A stretch of DNA of 64,000 bases from JAWCQZ01 sp038869515 [NCBI: Halobacteria archaeon] (lineage in GTDB: Archaea > Halobacteriota > Syntropharchaeia > JACQPP01), in the NCBI GenBank assembly GCA_038869515.1, contig JAWCQZ010000001.1, positions 62,001 through 126,000 on the forward strand, given 5' to 3'. The notes below the pieces were generated by a model that had not been told where the DNA came from, searched no databases, and worked only from the letters and a program-made list of their open reading frames with translations. Shown piece by piece: positions 41,902-49,960 of the stretch; the first letter of the stretch is position 1, and each line of letters begins with the position of its first letter. A program made the position numbers and the translations under genes.

Positions 41902-43295
41902 ATCCCGTCGGCGCAGTTCTTCGGCCAGTTGAGGGGGTTGAGGAGCAGCCGGACGTAGCCGAGCCAGGGGACCCGGAACTTGGCCACCCCGACCATCCAC
42001 TCGGGCTGCACCGGCTCCGTGTTCCGGCAGGCGGCGGAACCGCCGCGGGCGACCTGGTCGGCGGCGCGGGAGGGGTCGTCCCCGGCGGCAGGCCCGTTGT
42101 TGTCCCCCTTGGTGATGAAGCCGCCCCGGGCGAACGCTCGGCCGCCGTAGGACGCGTTGTCGGGAATCCAGGCGCGGGCGCGGTGGATGATGGGGGTGCA
42201 GGCCGCGTTCCCGTTGGGATAAAAGACGATGACGTCGCCAGCGAGGGGCTCGCCTCGCGCGCCGCACCCCGCCCCATCGGGCCGCTCCGCGACGCAGCCC
42301 GGCGCGAGGGCGAAGGCGCGGTGGTCGGGGGGCGAGGGGGGTGGACGCGGGGCTCCCGCTGGGAAGGGGGGACTCCCCGGGGACGAGGTGGGGGGGGAGG
42401 TCGCGGGCGAGAGAGCCGGCCCCGGCCCCTCGCCTCCGGAGGCCCCCCCGCCTCCGGCCGCCCGAGAGGGCGGGAGGATGACCGCGGGCTCCAAACCGGG
42501 CTCCCGGAACTCGACCCGGTCCCCCTCCTGGGTCACGACCGCCGAGCGGGAGGGGCCCACCACCAGGACGAGATCGCCCACCCGCACGTTGGGCTCCATC
42601 GAGCACGACTCGACGGCGACCATCGCGGGCCAGGTGGCGGTCCCCTGTTGGAGGAGGGCCACCACGAGGGCGACGGCGCCGAGGGCGGTCACCAGCTCGT
42701 AGAGGGTGCGGTTGGCGAGGAGGCCGCTCCCTGGGCCCGGTGGCCTCCGCGAGGCTCGGGGAGGTCGGGCGGAGGGTGGCGGTGTTCGAGGCGCGGCGGC
42801 CCCTCCTCCCGCGGACGGGCCCCGTGCCGCTTTCCTGAAAATCGAGAGGGAGCGGGAAGGCCCCGGCCCGGAGTCCTTCCCGCGTAGGTGGGCGTCGGGG
42901 CCCCATCGGCTCCGGGTGAAGAGGTAGAGTCCCGCCGCGAGCAGCCCGAGGCCCGGGTAGAGGGAGCGGGCCGTGACCCACACCCCAACACCCAGAACCG
43001 AGAGGAGGACCCCGGCGCCCCTCTCGCGGGCGGGAGAGAGGAGGAAGAGGAGAACGAGGGCGACGACCCCCGAGGCGAGCCCCGCTTCGGGGGAGAGGGC
43101 GAAGCCCGCGCCTGCGAGGAGGGCGCAGGGAATCCAGAGGCTGGACCTCCACTCCCGACGTCGGAGAGCGGGAATCTGGCCGTCCGGTCGGCGCCGCCCG
43201 AAGAAGCGGAGGCGTGCGGCCAGGGGGCCACCCCCCCTCGGGCGACCGACCGGGCGGGCCTCCGGGATGGGGGGGGACGGGCCGGTGGAGTCCAT
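41898..43295 (-). CDS. Signal peptidase I (S26B)-like protein with extra membrane domain and inserts
   Basis: The 465-residue protein has an N-terminal domain with three or four membrane helices (about 52-128) absent from simple Sec11-like enzymes. Then comes a Pro/Arg-rich linker (about 140-190), one membrane helix (200-217) and the catalytic region. Ser232 lies in ESCSMEPNVRVGDLV, the second catalytic residue is His371 in TPIIHR (His, not Lys, as in archaeal/ER type) and GDNN is at 397-400. A ~70-residue Gly/Pro/Ser-rich insert (about 275-330) divides the catalytic domain. The stop codon is inside element R3. It processes secreted or membrane preproteins. Confidence 0.88.
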   Translation of the reverse strand: MDSTGPSPPIPEARPVGRPRGGGPLAARLRFFGRRRPDGQIPALRRREWRSSLWIPCALLAGAGFALSPEAGLASGVVALVLLFLLSPARERGAGVLLSVLGVGVWVTARSLYPGLGLLAAGLYLFTRSRWGPDAHLRGKDSGPGPSRSLSIFRKAARGPSAGGGAAAPRTPPPSARPPRASRRPPGPGSGLLANRTLYELVTALGAVALVVALLQQGTATWPAMVAVESCSMEPNVRVGDLVLVVGPSRSAVVTQEGDRVEFREPGLEPAVILPPSRAAGGGGASGGEGPGPALSPATSPPTSSPGSPPFPAGAPRPPPSPPDHRAFALAPGCVAERPDGAGCGARGEPLAGDVIVFYPNGNAACTPIIHRARAWIPDNASYGGRAFARGGFITKGDNNGPAAGDDPSRAADQVARGGSAACRNTEPVQPEWMVGVAKFRVPWLGYVRLLLNPLNWPKNCADGM

Positions 43296-43435
43296 CGCCC
43301 CACTCGTCCGACGCCGCCAAATGGTTTCTGCCAGCGGGCGCAGCCCCGACGATGGACGGCGGAACTCGGTCCGCAGGACGGCCCCCCCGGAGTGTCAATT
43401 CCGCCGATGGCCGCGACCCCCCGCCGAGGAAACGA

Positions 43436-43459
43436 ATCACAAGATTCGCGTTCTGTCAC
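43436..43459 (-). repeat. Mini-remnant R4 of element R
   Basis: ATCACAAGATTC joined to GCGTTCTGTCAC consists of the two termini of element R (compare GTCACAAGAA and GTTCTGTCAC in R3) with the whole interior gone. The right flank ATCCCG is shared with R3. It may be the trace of a deletion or excision. Confidence 0.6.
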
Positions 43460-43512
43460 ATCCCGCGCGCTCGCTGCCCCCTCGGGCCCCACGACGGGGA
43501 AGACGCGGGTCG

Positions 43513-43590
43513 GAGCGCGCGGCCCGTCGAGAAGTCCCGCATGGCGTGAAATCTGGGGAAGAAACCGTCCGGGATGTTGCGAAGCGGCAG
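43513..43590 (+). repeat. Dispersed repeat B, copy 2
   Basis: It matches 2827-2901 almost base for base, including CATGGCGTGAAATC and CGGGATGTTGCGAAGCGG, with T/C changes and one inserted T. It lies just beyond the Orc1/Cdc6-like gene's 3' end. Confidence 0.85.
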
Positions 43591-43668
43591 GGCTCACTCA
43601 TGCGCCATCACGAACGGCGGTGCCGGACAGGTTCTCCGGCCGGGGGGTTTGGAGAATGGTGTGGCGCT

Positions 43669-44838
43669 TCAGCCCTCTGTGGCGGGGGGTGAAGCGGCCG
43701 CCTCCATCTCCTGCAGGGCCCCCCTCGCCTCTTCGGTGAGGATCGCCCATTTGGTCCTCCCCCTCCGTCCCCGGCTCAGGACCGGGGCGGAGACCAGGTC
43801 CGCCGCCTCCAGTTCGCGGAGGAGCCCCGAGACCCTCCTGAGGGTGAGCGGGCGGAGACCCGTCCCGGGAGCGGCGCGGCGGTAGGCGCGCCAGAGGTGG
43901 CCGGTCGTCGCCTTCCCCTCCTCGCGGGCCAGGAGGGCCAGGAGGAGCCGGGGGGCGTCGTCGAGAAGGGCCACCCGCCGTAGGGGAGAGGGGCCCCCGT
44001 TGCCACCCCCCCCGCCCCATCCGCCGCCCCCGGTGGAGCGCGCGGCCCCCTCCGCCCGGCGCGGGCTCCGCATCTCCGGGCGTGGAGGCGCCGGGCGGTC
44101 CGCTGCGCCGCTCCGTGCGTCGGGCGATTCCGGGGAGGGTGGAGGAGGAGCGGGGGAGGCCTCCCCCGGCTCCGAAGTCGGGACGCCGGCGGCTGCGGCG
44201 ACCCCCCTCGGGCCTCCTGCGTCGGGCCACAGCCAATCCCTTCCCTTGATGGCGTCGGCGGTGGCGACAACCCCCCCTCGCCCCTCCACTGGAACCGCAG
44301 GGGGGGGAGGAGATGGTCGGAGCACCAGCAGGAGGACTCCCGGCTGCCTCCGGGCGAGGCTGGAGCCGCTCCGCACGGCGAGTAGGAGCCCCCCGCGGTT
44401 GGGGGCGAGGGCACGGAGGAGCCGCTCCACCCCCCCCGCCTCGTCGGCGTGGTCCACCGCCACGGCCGCCGGACCCGGGACCCGGGCGCGCCACGACTCC
44501 ACCAGCCGCCCCCACGACCAGCCGCTGGCGGGCTCGCGCCCCCCCGCGAGGCGGACGAGGGCGGCCAGGAGGCCGTAGGCTGTCCGGGCCGTGCGGCCGT
44601 CCACGAAGTAGACCGGGAGCGGGAGCCCGCGCCCCGCAGCGGCTCGGTGGAGTTCGGGGAGGAACTCCCTGAGAAGGCCGCTCTTCCCCGAACCCGGGGG
44701 CCCGGCGATGCAGACCCTCGCCTCCTCGCCCCGCAGGAGGGGGGCCGCCGCGCGGGCGAGCGCGTGGAGGAGCTCCCGGTGCGGGGTCGCCGCGGAGGGG
44801 GGCGGCGTCCCCGGTGCCGGGGCGGCTGCGGCGTCCAT
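43669..44838 (-). CDS. Divergent Orc1/Cdc6-like AAA+ protein
   Basis: The 389-residue protein resembles the origin-recognition ATPase Orc1/Cdc6. It has Walker A GPPGSGKS (46-53), the VYFVDGRTARTAYGLL strand-helix and a weak Walker B AVAVDHADE (125-133; DH instead of DE). The C-terminal winged helix (about 305-380) has the family's LTLRRVSGLLRELEAADLV and RGRRGRTKWAI. A Pro/Gly/Ser-rich linker of about 110 residues (180-295) replaces the lid region. It probably binds DNA, but a normal ATP-switch role is doubtful. A true origin-binding paralog would have a conserved lid, so this may be a regulator or degenerate paralog. Confidence 0.65.
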   Translation of the reverse strand: MDAAAAPAPGTPPPSAATPHRELLHALARAAAPLLRGEEARVCIAGPPGSGKSGLLREFLPELHRAAAGRGLPLPVYFVDGRTARTAYGLLAALVRLAGGREPASGWSWGRLVESWRARVPGPAAVAVDHADEAGGVERLLRALAPNRGGLLLAVRSGSSLARRQPGVLLLVLRPSPPPPAVPVEGRGGVVATADAIKGRDWLWPDAGGPRGVAAAAGVPTSEPGEASPAPPPPSPESPDARSGAADRPAPPRPEMRSPRRAEGAARSTGGGGWGGGGGNGGPSPLRRVALLDDAPRLLLALLAREEGKATTGHLWRAYRRAAPGTGLRPLTLRRVSGLLRELEAADLVSAPVLSRGRRGRTKWAILTEEARGALQEMEAAASPPATEG

Positions 44839-44916
44839 TCCTCCCCGTTTCCGGACCCGGCGGGCGCAGGTCGGCGCGCAGCCCCCCCCACCGGTTCGCG
44901 TGGTTCGGGTGGGTCG

Positions 44917-46134
44917 CTACTTCAGCTGCTCCCTCGTGTATCCCAGGATCCGCCGCGCGATGATGAGCCTCTGGATCTCCCCGGTCCCCTCGGCGATGTT
45001 GGTCACCTTGGCGTCCCGCAGCCACTTCTCCAGCATCTCCTTCTCCGAATAGCCAAGGGCGCCCGCCAGCTCCACGCACTTCTGGGTGACCTGGGCCACC
45101 ACGGTTCCAGCCATCGCCTTCGACATCGAGGCCTCGGCGTTGTTCGGCAGCTTGCGGTCCGCCATCCAGCATGCCCTCCAGGCGAGGAGGCGGGCCGCCT
45201 GCAGTTTCGCCTCCGCCTCGATGAAATCGCGCTCTGCCGCGGCCATCTGGGCGGGGGAGAGGCCGTAGCGGATGGGCTGGCCCGCCCTGCGGAAGAGTTC
45301 CCGCGTGGCCTCCAGGGCGGCCCGCGCGCACCCGATGCCGGCGGCGGCCACGATGGGCCGCATCGTGTCGAAGGCGGCCATCGCCCCCTTGAACCCCTTC
45401 GCCTTGGCTGCGTCCTCGGGCCAGGGGAGGATGTGGTCGAGCGGGACCCGGCAATCCTCCAGGACCACGTCACAGGTATTCGAGGCGCGGATGCCCAGCT
45501 TCTTCTCCACCTTGGCGATCCTCGCGCCCGGCGTCCCGGCGGGAATCACGAAAGGGCGCATGGCGGCCCGGGTGGTCTGGTCCGGCGAGGCGCCCCTCTC
45601 CACCACCTTGGCCCAGACCACCATCAGCCCCCGGGTCTTCTCGATGGCCATCTGGGCGTTGGAGCAGAAGAACTTCTCGCCGTTGAGGACCCAGTGGTCC
45701 CCCTCCCGGTGTGCGGTGGTGCGCACCGCCGCAGTGTCGGAGCCCGCCCCGGGCTCGGTCATCGCCATCGCCCCGAAGGCGGGCTCGGGGCCGGAGTAGC
45801 GCTTCAGGAAGCGTTCAATCTGCTCGGGCGTCCCGTTGGCCATGATGGCGGCGCCCCCGAGGCCCGGGCCGGGGAGCATCCGCATGAGGCCCGGGTCGCC
45901 CCACGCCATCTCCTCGGCGAGGATCGCCGCCGCCAGCGTCCCGCCGGGGGTCGCCGTGCCCCGCTTCACCGGCATGGAGGCTTGCATCCGGTGGACCTCC
46001 CGGATCAGGTCCCAGGGGATGGCGTGCTCGTTCCGGTCGAACTCCCGGGCGATGGGCCGGAGGCGGCCCTGGGCGAAGGCGTGGACGAGCCGCCGGGTCT
46101 CCCGGACCTCCTTCGCGAGCTCGAAATCGACCAT
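44917..46134 (-). CDS. Acyl-CoA dehydrogenase
   Basis: The 405-residue protein is a standard-length acyl-CoA dehydrogenase. It has AMAMTEPGAGSDTAAVRTTA (flavin-binding), WVLNGEKFFCSN, and LGYSEKEMLEKWLRDAKVTN with the C-terminal EGTGEIQRLIIARRILG. The catalytic base position in the late helix carries EGTGEIQ, typical of medium/short-chain or glutaryl-type enzymes. It would pass electrons to ETF, not seen here. The substrate chain is unknown. It is upstream of the Orc-like gene on the same strand with a 78-bp spacer. Confidence 0.93.
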   Translation of the reverse strand: MVDFELAKEVRETRRLVHAFAQGRLRPIAREFDRNEHAIPWDLIREVHRMQASMPVKRGTATPGGTLAAAILAEEMAWGDPGLMRMLPGPGLGGAAIMANGTPEQIERFLKRYSGPEPAFGAMAMTEPGAGSDTAAVRTTAHREGDHWVLNGEKFFCSNAQMAIEKTRGLMVVWAKVVERGASPDQTTRAAMRPFVIPAGTPGARIAKVEKKLGIRASNTCDVVLEDCRVPLDHILPWPEDAAKAKGFKGAMAAFDTMRPIVAAAGIGCARAALEATRELFRRAGQPIRYGLSPAQMAAAERDFIEAEAKLQAARLLAWRACWMADRKLPNNAEASMSKAMAGTVVAQVTQKCVELAGALGYSEKEMLEKWLRDAKVTNIAEGTGEIQRLIIARRILGYTREQLK

Positions 46135-46224
46135 CGCCAGCGGAGGCCGCCTCCGTCAAAAAGGTCTCGGGCGATATCTGGGGGGTTACGGGGTGGCGGG
46201 AACGCCCCGGGAGCCATCCCGGGG

Positions 46225-46335
46225 ATGAATCGCCACCGGGCGCTGCAGAAGAGTGAGAAAGTGCCTCTATCATCCCCGCTCACCCACCCCCCGCCCCGTT
46301 TCGCGTCCCCCGTCCGCTTTGGCGGGTCGGCGGGG
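46225..46335 (-). repeat. Dispersed repeat C, copy 2
   Basis: In minus orientation the segments GACGCGAAACGGGGCGG, GGGTGGGTGAG, GGGATGATAGAGGC, TTTCTC and GCGCCCGGTGGCGATTCAT follow the same order as at 35034-35170, lacking a ~19-bp and a ~5-bp piece. It fills most of the gap between the dehydrogenase and the next gene. Confidence 0.8.
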
Positions 46336-46346
46336 CTCTCGGACCT

Positions 46347-46754
46347 TCAGAACCGAAGGGCCCCGAACCCCTTTTGCTTCGGCGTCTGGCCGAAGAGCGC
46401 CTTGCCCTGGCCGATGCCCACGTAGAGCCAGAGGGGGTAGGAGAGGAAGATGACCAGCGCGAGGGGCCACGCCCCGGGGCTGGGGGTGATGCCAAGCGGC
46501 AGGCAGGAGTTCCACATGAAGTAGTTGGAGTCGCCGCACGCGCCGGGGCCGAGGAAGGCCTCCATCACCGGGGCGAAGGGGTTGGGGATGAGGTTCAGGT
46601 AGAGGGGGACCGAGACGGCGTAGAAAACGATGATCCAGATGGCCGAGAGGAACTGGAGCCAGTCCTTGTTCCGCTTCGCCAGTTTCTGGTTGTAGAGCTT
46701 GACCGTGATGACGCCGAGGCCCAAGAGGAGAAACGGGTCGAGCAGGAAACTCAT
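46347..46754 (-). CDS. Three-helix membrane protein of unknown function
   Basis: The 135-residue protein starts MSFLLDPFLLLGLGVITVK and has hydrophobic segments at about 5-18, 38-56 and 95-115 separated by loops. The N-terminal loop is basic (KLYNQKLAKRNKDW) and the second contains a Cys pair (GPGACGDSNYFMWNSCLP) that could form a disulfide if extracellular. The C-terminus FGQTPKQKGFGALRF is soluble. It was not recognised. It lies downstream of the epimerase gene on the same strand. Confidence 0.65.
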   Translation of the reverse strand: MSFLLDPFLLLGLGVITVKLYNQKLAKRNKDWLQFLSAIWIIVFYAVSVPLYLNLIPNPFAPVMEAFLGPGACGDSNYFMWNSCLPLGITPSPGAWPLALVIFLSYPLWLYVGIGQGKALFGQTPKQKGFGALRF

Positions 46755-46868
46755 GCGCGCCCCCCGGTCCCGCCGGTCGGGGCCGCGCGCGGAGCCCCGC
46801 CCCACCTCCCGGCCCAAGGAGGGCCGGAACCGGGACGGGCGGGAGCCATCACCGCCATCGAGGCCTTC

Positions 46869-47912
46869 CTATACATCAAGCCACCCCTGCTGGCGGTACC
46901 AGCCCACCGTCTCCCAGACCCCCCTGCGGAAGTCGGCGTAATCGAACTCGAAGCCCAGATTCTTGATTTTCGCGTTGCTGAAGAGATAGGAGTTCATCAT
47001 GTAGTTCACCGTGTCCACCTCGAGGGGCGGGCGGACCCCCGGCCCCCGCTTCTTCGCCTTGGCTTCCATCTTCACGGCCATGCGGTGGAACATCTTGTGG
47101 AACAGGGGGAACACGGCGGCGGGCACGATGAGCCGGTGGGCCTTCACGTTGAGGAGGGGGAAGACGAACTCCATCAGCTCGTCGGCGGTGGGGTGGGTGT
47201 CGGCCACCACGTTGTAGACCTCGCCGACCGTCCGCTCCTTGTCGGAGAGGAAGAGGGCAGCCCGGCAGACGTCGGTCACGTGGACCATGGGGATCCGAAT
47301 CCGCTTGCTCCGGGGATAGAGGGAGGGGATGATGGTGAGGATGCCCTGCGAGAAGAGCTTGAACATGTTGAACATCCCGTAGCGGTTCCGGGGGCCGTAG
47401 GTCGGGGCGGGCCGGATCGCCGTGAGGGGCAATCCGTTCTCCTTCACCCACTTCATCGCGATCTGCTCCTGCTCCCACTTCGTCTTCTCGTAGTTGTTGC
47501 TCGGGTTCTTGGGAGAGTCCTCCGTCGTGGGGAACTCGACGCATGGGCCGTAGACCCCCACGGTGGACCAGTGGATGACCCGCTTCACCTTGCTGTCCGC
47601 CACCGCCGCGCAGAGGTTCTTCATCCCCTCCACGTTCACCTTGTGGAGGAGTTCGTAGGGGGCGAAGTAGTCGAAGACCGAGGCGATGTTGAAGACCATG
47701 TCCACGTCCTTCAACGCCGGTTTCAGGGTCTCGGGCTTGGTGAGGTCGCACGGGACGAACTCCGCGCCGATCTGCTTCACGTAGTCCTGGTTCGCGCTCG
47801 GGAGGTCGGTCGCCCGGACTGTGTAGCCCCGCGCCTGGAGGAGGTCCATGGCGTGGGAACCCATGAAGCCGCACGCGCCGGTGACGAGCACTCGCCCCCC
47901 GTCGCCCTTCAT
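46869..47912 (-). CDS. NAD-dependent epimerase/dehydratase-like protein
   Basis: The 347-residue protein is an extended SDR. The dinucleotide motif is GACGFMGSH near 10-18 (the GxxGxxG pattern), the active site is Ser/Thr in HWSTVGVYG with the YxxxK pair in NNYEKTKWE, and HVTDVCRAALFL is the typical late segment. The C-terminus has a sterol/3-beta-HSD-like arrangement, so sugar-nucleotide epimerase, reductase or hydroxysteroid-type activities are all possible. Its ATG overlaps the uppS stop (ATGA), so it is translationally coupled to polyprenyl synthesis. Confidence 0.88.
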   Translation of the reverse strand: MKGDGGRVLVTGACGFMGSHAMDLLQARGYTVRATDLPSANQDYVKQIGAEFVPCDLTKPETLKPALKDVDMVFNIASVFDYFAPYELLHKVNVEGMKNLCAAVADSKVKRVIHWSTVGVYGPCVEFPTTEDSPKNPSNNYEKTKWEQEQIAMKWVKENGLPLTAIRPAPTYGPRNRYGMFNMFKLFSQGILTIIPSLYPRSKRIRIPMVHVTDVCRAALFLSDKERTVGEVYNVVADTHPTADELMEFVFPLLNVKAHRLIVPAAVFPLFHKMFHRMAVKMEAKAKKRGPGVRPPLEVDTVNYMMNSYLFSNAKIKNLGFEFDYADFRRGVWETVGWYRQQGWLDV

Positions 47913-48733
47913 GCCGGGTGGCCCCCCGCCGCCCCGTGGACCGGCCGGGGCGCGGGCCCCGGGGCGGGGGCCTCCGCCATCCGCCGCTGGAAGGTCCGGA
48001 CCGCCCTCAAGAAGTCCACCTTCCGGAACTCGGGCCAGTATGGGGCGCAGAAGTAGGCTGCCGACTCGTTGCCCGCGGCCTGCCACGGGAGGAAGTTGCT
48101 GGTCCGGAACTCGCCGCCCGTCCGGATGATGAGGTCCACCGAGGCGGCCTCGGGCCCCGCGTAGAGGTGGCGCGCCACGTCGTCGGAGGTCAGCGCATTC
48201 GGCTCCAGCTCCCCCGCCTCCACCCGCCGGGCGAGGGCGCGCGCCGTGTCCACGATCTCCTGGCGCCCGCCGTAGGCGAGGGCGACGTAGAGGTCGTAGC
48301 GGGTGTGGCCCCGGGTCTGCTCCTCGAGGCGCCGGGCCGCCTCCCGGACCTCGGGGGGCAGGAGGTCGGTCCGGCCGATCGTGCGGACCCGGATGGAGTC
48401 CCGCTCCAGCCGCCCGTCCCGGGCCGCGGCCTCGATCTTCTCTTTCATGAGGCGGAAGAGCCCCCCCTTCTCCTCGGAGCTCCGCTCGAAGTTCTCAGTC
48501 GAGAAGGCGAAGAGGGTGAGGGTGGGAATCCGCAGCTCGCCGCACCAGTCGAGGACCCGCTCCGTGGTGTCGGCCCCCCTCCGGTAGCCCTCCTCCCGGG
48601 GGAGGCCGCGCTCCGCGGCGTACCTGCGGTTCCCGTCCATGATGACCGCGACGTGGCGGGGGAGGGGGCCACGGCGGACCTCCCGCAGGAGGCGCCACTC
48701 GTAGAGCCGGTAGAGGGGCCCGAGCCGCCGCAT
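47909..48733 (-). CDS. uppS: Cis-prenyltransferase (undecaprenyl/polyprenyl diphosphate synthase)
   Basis: The 274-residue enzyme extends an allylic diphosphate with Z-configured isoprene units to make the C50-C60 lipid carrier of archaeal N-glycosylation. HVAVIMDGNRRYA contains the catalytic Asp33, FAFSTENFERS is the second motif, and LIIRTGGEFRTSNFLPWQ with PYWPEFRKVDF the third and fourth. The archaeal MRR(L)GPLYRLYEWRL start is present. A low-complexity Pro/Ala tail of ~25 residues is added. ATGA links it to the following epimerase gene. Confidence 0.96.
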   Translation of the reverse strand: MRRLGPLYRLYEWRLLREVRRGPLPRHVAVIMDGNRRYAAERGLPREEGYRRGADTTERVLDWCGELRIPTLTLFAFSTENFERSSEEKGGLFRLMKEKIEAAARDGRLERDSIRVRTIGRTDLLPPEVREAARRLEEQTRGHTRYDLYVALAYGGRQEIVDTARALARRVEAGELEPNALTSDDVARHLYAGPEAASVDLIIRTGGEFRTSNFLPWQAAGNESAAYFCAPYWPEFRKVDFLRAVRTFQRRMAEAPAPGPAPRPVHGAAGGHPA

Positions 48734-48895
48734 CGGGGGAAATCCCCCAGGCCCCTCTTAACGTTTCGCCCTCCGTCCCCGGGCCTCTCCCGGCGACCCC
48801 GGGGCCGGGAGGCGCGGACCTCCCCACCCCCTCCCGCCGTTCGGGCGCTGGCTGCGGGCCGGTCCCGCCCCCGCCCGACTCCTCCCCCCCGCGCT

Positions 48896-49885
48896 CTATT
48901 TGGACGCCGCCCGGCGCGCGCCCGCCGGCGGACCCTCTTCGGCGCCCCCCCGCGCCTCGCTCCGCAACGTGCGGGCCGCCTCTTCGGGAGGGAGCGGGTT
49001 GATGTAGACCCCGGTGCTCTTCTCGAAGCCGGCTGCGGTGGCGAGCTCGGGCTCGACCCGGAGGCTCAGGTGGTAGTCCCCCTCCCCGAGTTGGAAGAGC
49101 ATGGCGTTGTAGGGGAAGTCCCCCAGGACCCCCTCTATCCGGGCCAGGAGGTCCCGGGCGAGGAGGGCGAAGTCCCGCAGGTCGGACCCCTCCACCTCCC
49201 GGAGGGAGGGGAGGTGGCGCTCCGGGACCACCCACGCCTCGAACGGCTTCCGGGAGGCGCGCGGGGCGAAGGCGACCCACGCCCCCCGGCGGAGGAGGAA
49301 GCGCCCCCCCCGCGCCTCCTCGGGGGCGACCCGGCAGAGGGCGCACTCCCGCGCGAGGGCCCTCTGCTCGGCCGCCATCTTCGGCGGCACCAGGGGGAGC
49401 GAGATGAGCTGGGAGTGGGGGTGGGAGAGCGAGGCTCCCGCCTCGGGGCGGTGGTTCCGGAAGAGCGAGACGTAGCGCGCCCCCCGGGCGGTGTGGTGGA
49501 GGAAGCGGTCCCGGAAGACGCGGAGGAGCAGGACCGCCTCCCCGTCGTCCAGCCGCGAGGGGTGGCGGTCGTGGGCGGGCGTCTCGGCGATCACCTCGTG
49601 GGCCCCATGCTCCGGCCCCACCGCCGGGAAGAGGTTCGGGAAGACCCGCGCCGACCACCCCCGGACCCGCTCCTCCCCGTCGGCGAGGAGTTCGATCTTC
49701 TCACCCCTTCGCACGTAGGCGGCCACGGCGGGGGGCGTCCTCTCCTCGCGCCCGGGGCAGAAGGGGCAGGTCTCGGGCCCCGCGGCGGGGGGCCTCGGCT
49801 TCCGGAAATCGGTCGGGCGCTTCGCCCTCTCGGTCGCGATGAGGACATACTCGTCGAGGAAGTCGTGCTTCCGGAGTTCGGGCAT
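48896..49885 (-). CDS. galT: Galactose-1-phosphate uridylyltransferase-like protein
   Basis: The 329-residue protein is a GalT-type nucleotidyltransferase of the HIT superfamily. Two half-domains hold Cys40/Cys43 (CPFCPG, zinc site) and the active-site HPHS at 155-158, where His157 would be nucleophile, and a second Cys pair (CALC). VFPNLFPAVG and SLFRNHRPEAGASLSHPH are typical. The start at 49885 was chosen because the upstream extension is unconserved. Related archaeal enzymes can be ADP- or UDP-sugar specific. It is followed by uppS and preceded by a glycogen-synthase-like GT4, consistent with a sugar-nucleotide/glycan cluster. Confidence 0.9.
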   Translation of the reverse strand: MPELRKHDFLDEYVLIATERAKRPTDFRKPRPPAAGPETCPFCPGREERTPPAVAAYVRRGEKIELLADGEERVRGWSARVFPNLFPAVGPEHGAHEVIAETPAHDRHPSRLDDGEAVLLLRVFRDRFLHHTARGARYVSLFRNHRPEAGASLSHPHSQLISLPLVPPKMAAEQRALARECALCRVAPEEARGGRFLLRRGAWVAFAPRASRKPFEAWVVPERHLPSLREVEGSDLRDFALLARDLLARIEGVLGDFPYNAMLFQLGEGDYHLSLRVEPELATAAGFEKSTGVYINPLPPEEAARTLRSEARGGAEEGPPAGARRAASK

Positions 49886-49960
49886 CGAAGGACTAGGGGA
49901 GAGGGGAGCCTCTTTCTGTCGCAATCCGGCGGGTGAGCAACCGTCCCCCCTCCCCTTCCG

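Larger units (their letters stand above)
43296..43668. other. 373-nt gap with repeat remnants
   Basis: No gene is found. It contains R4 (43436-43459), a mini-remnant of element R, and repeat B copy 2 (43513-43590). The stretch 43300-43430 has no clear feature. Confidence 0.65.

Noticed and set aside
35223-43459. Element R copies as a CRISPR array
   Set aside because: Copies are kilobases apart, with several internal hairpins and no regular spacers; no cas genes are present.
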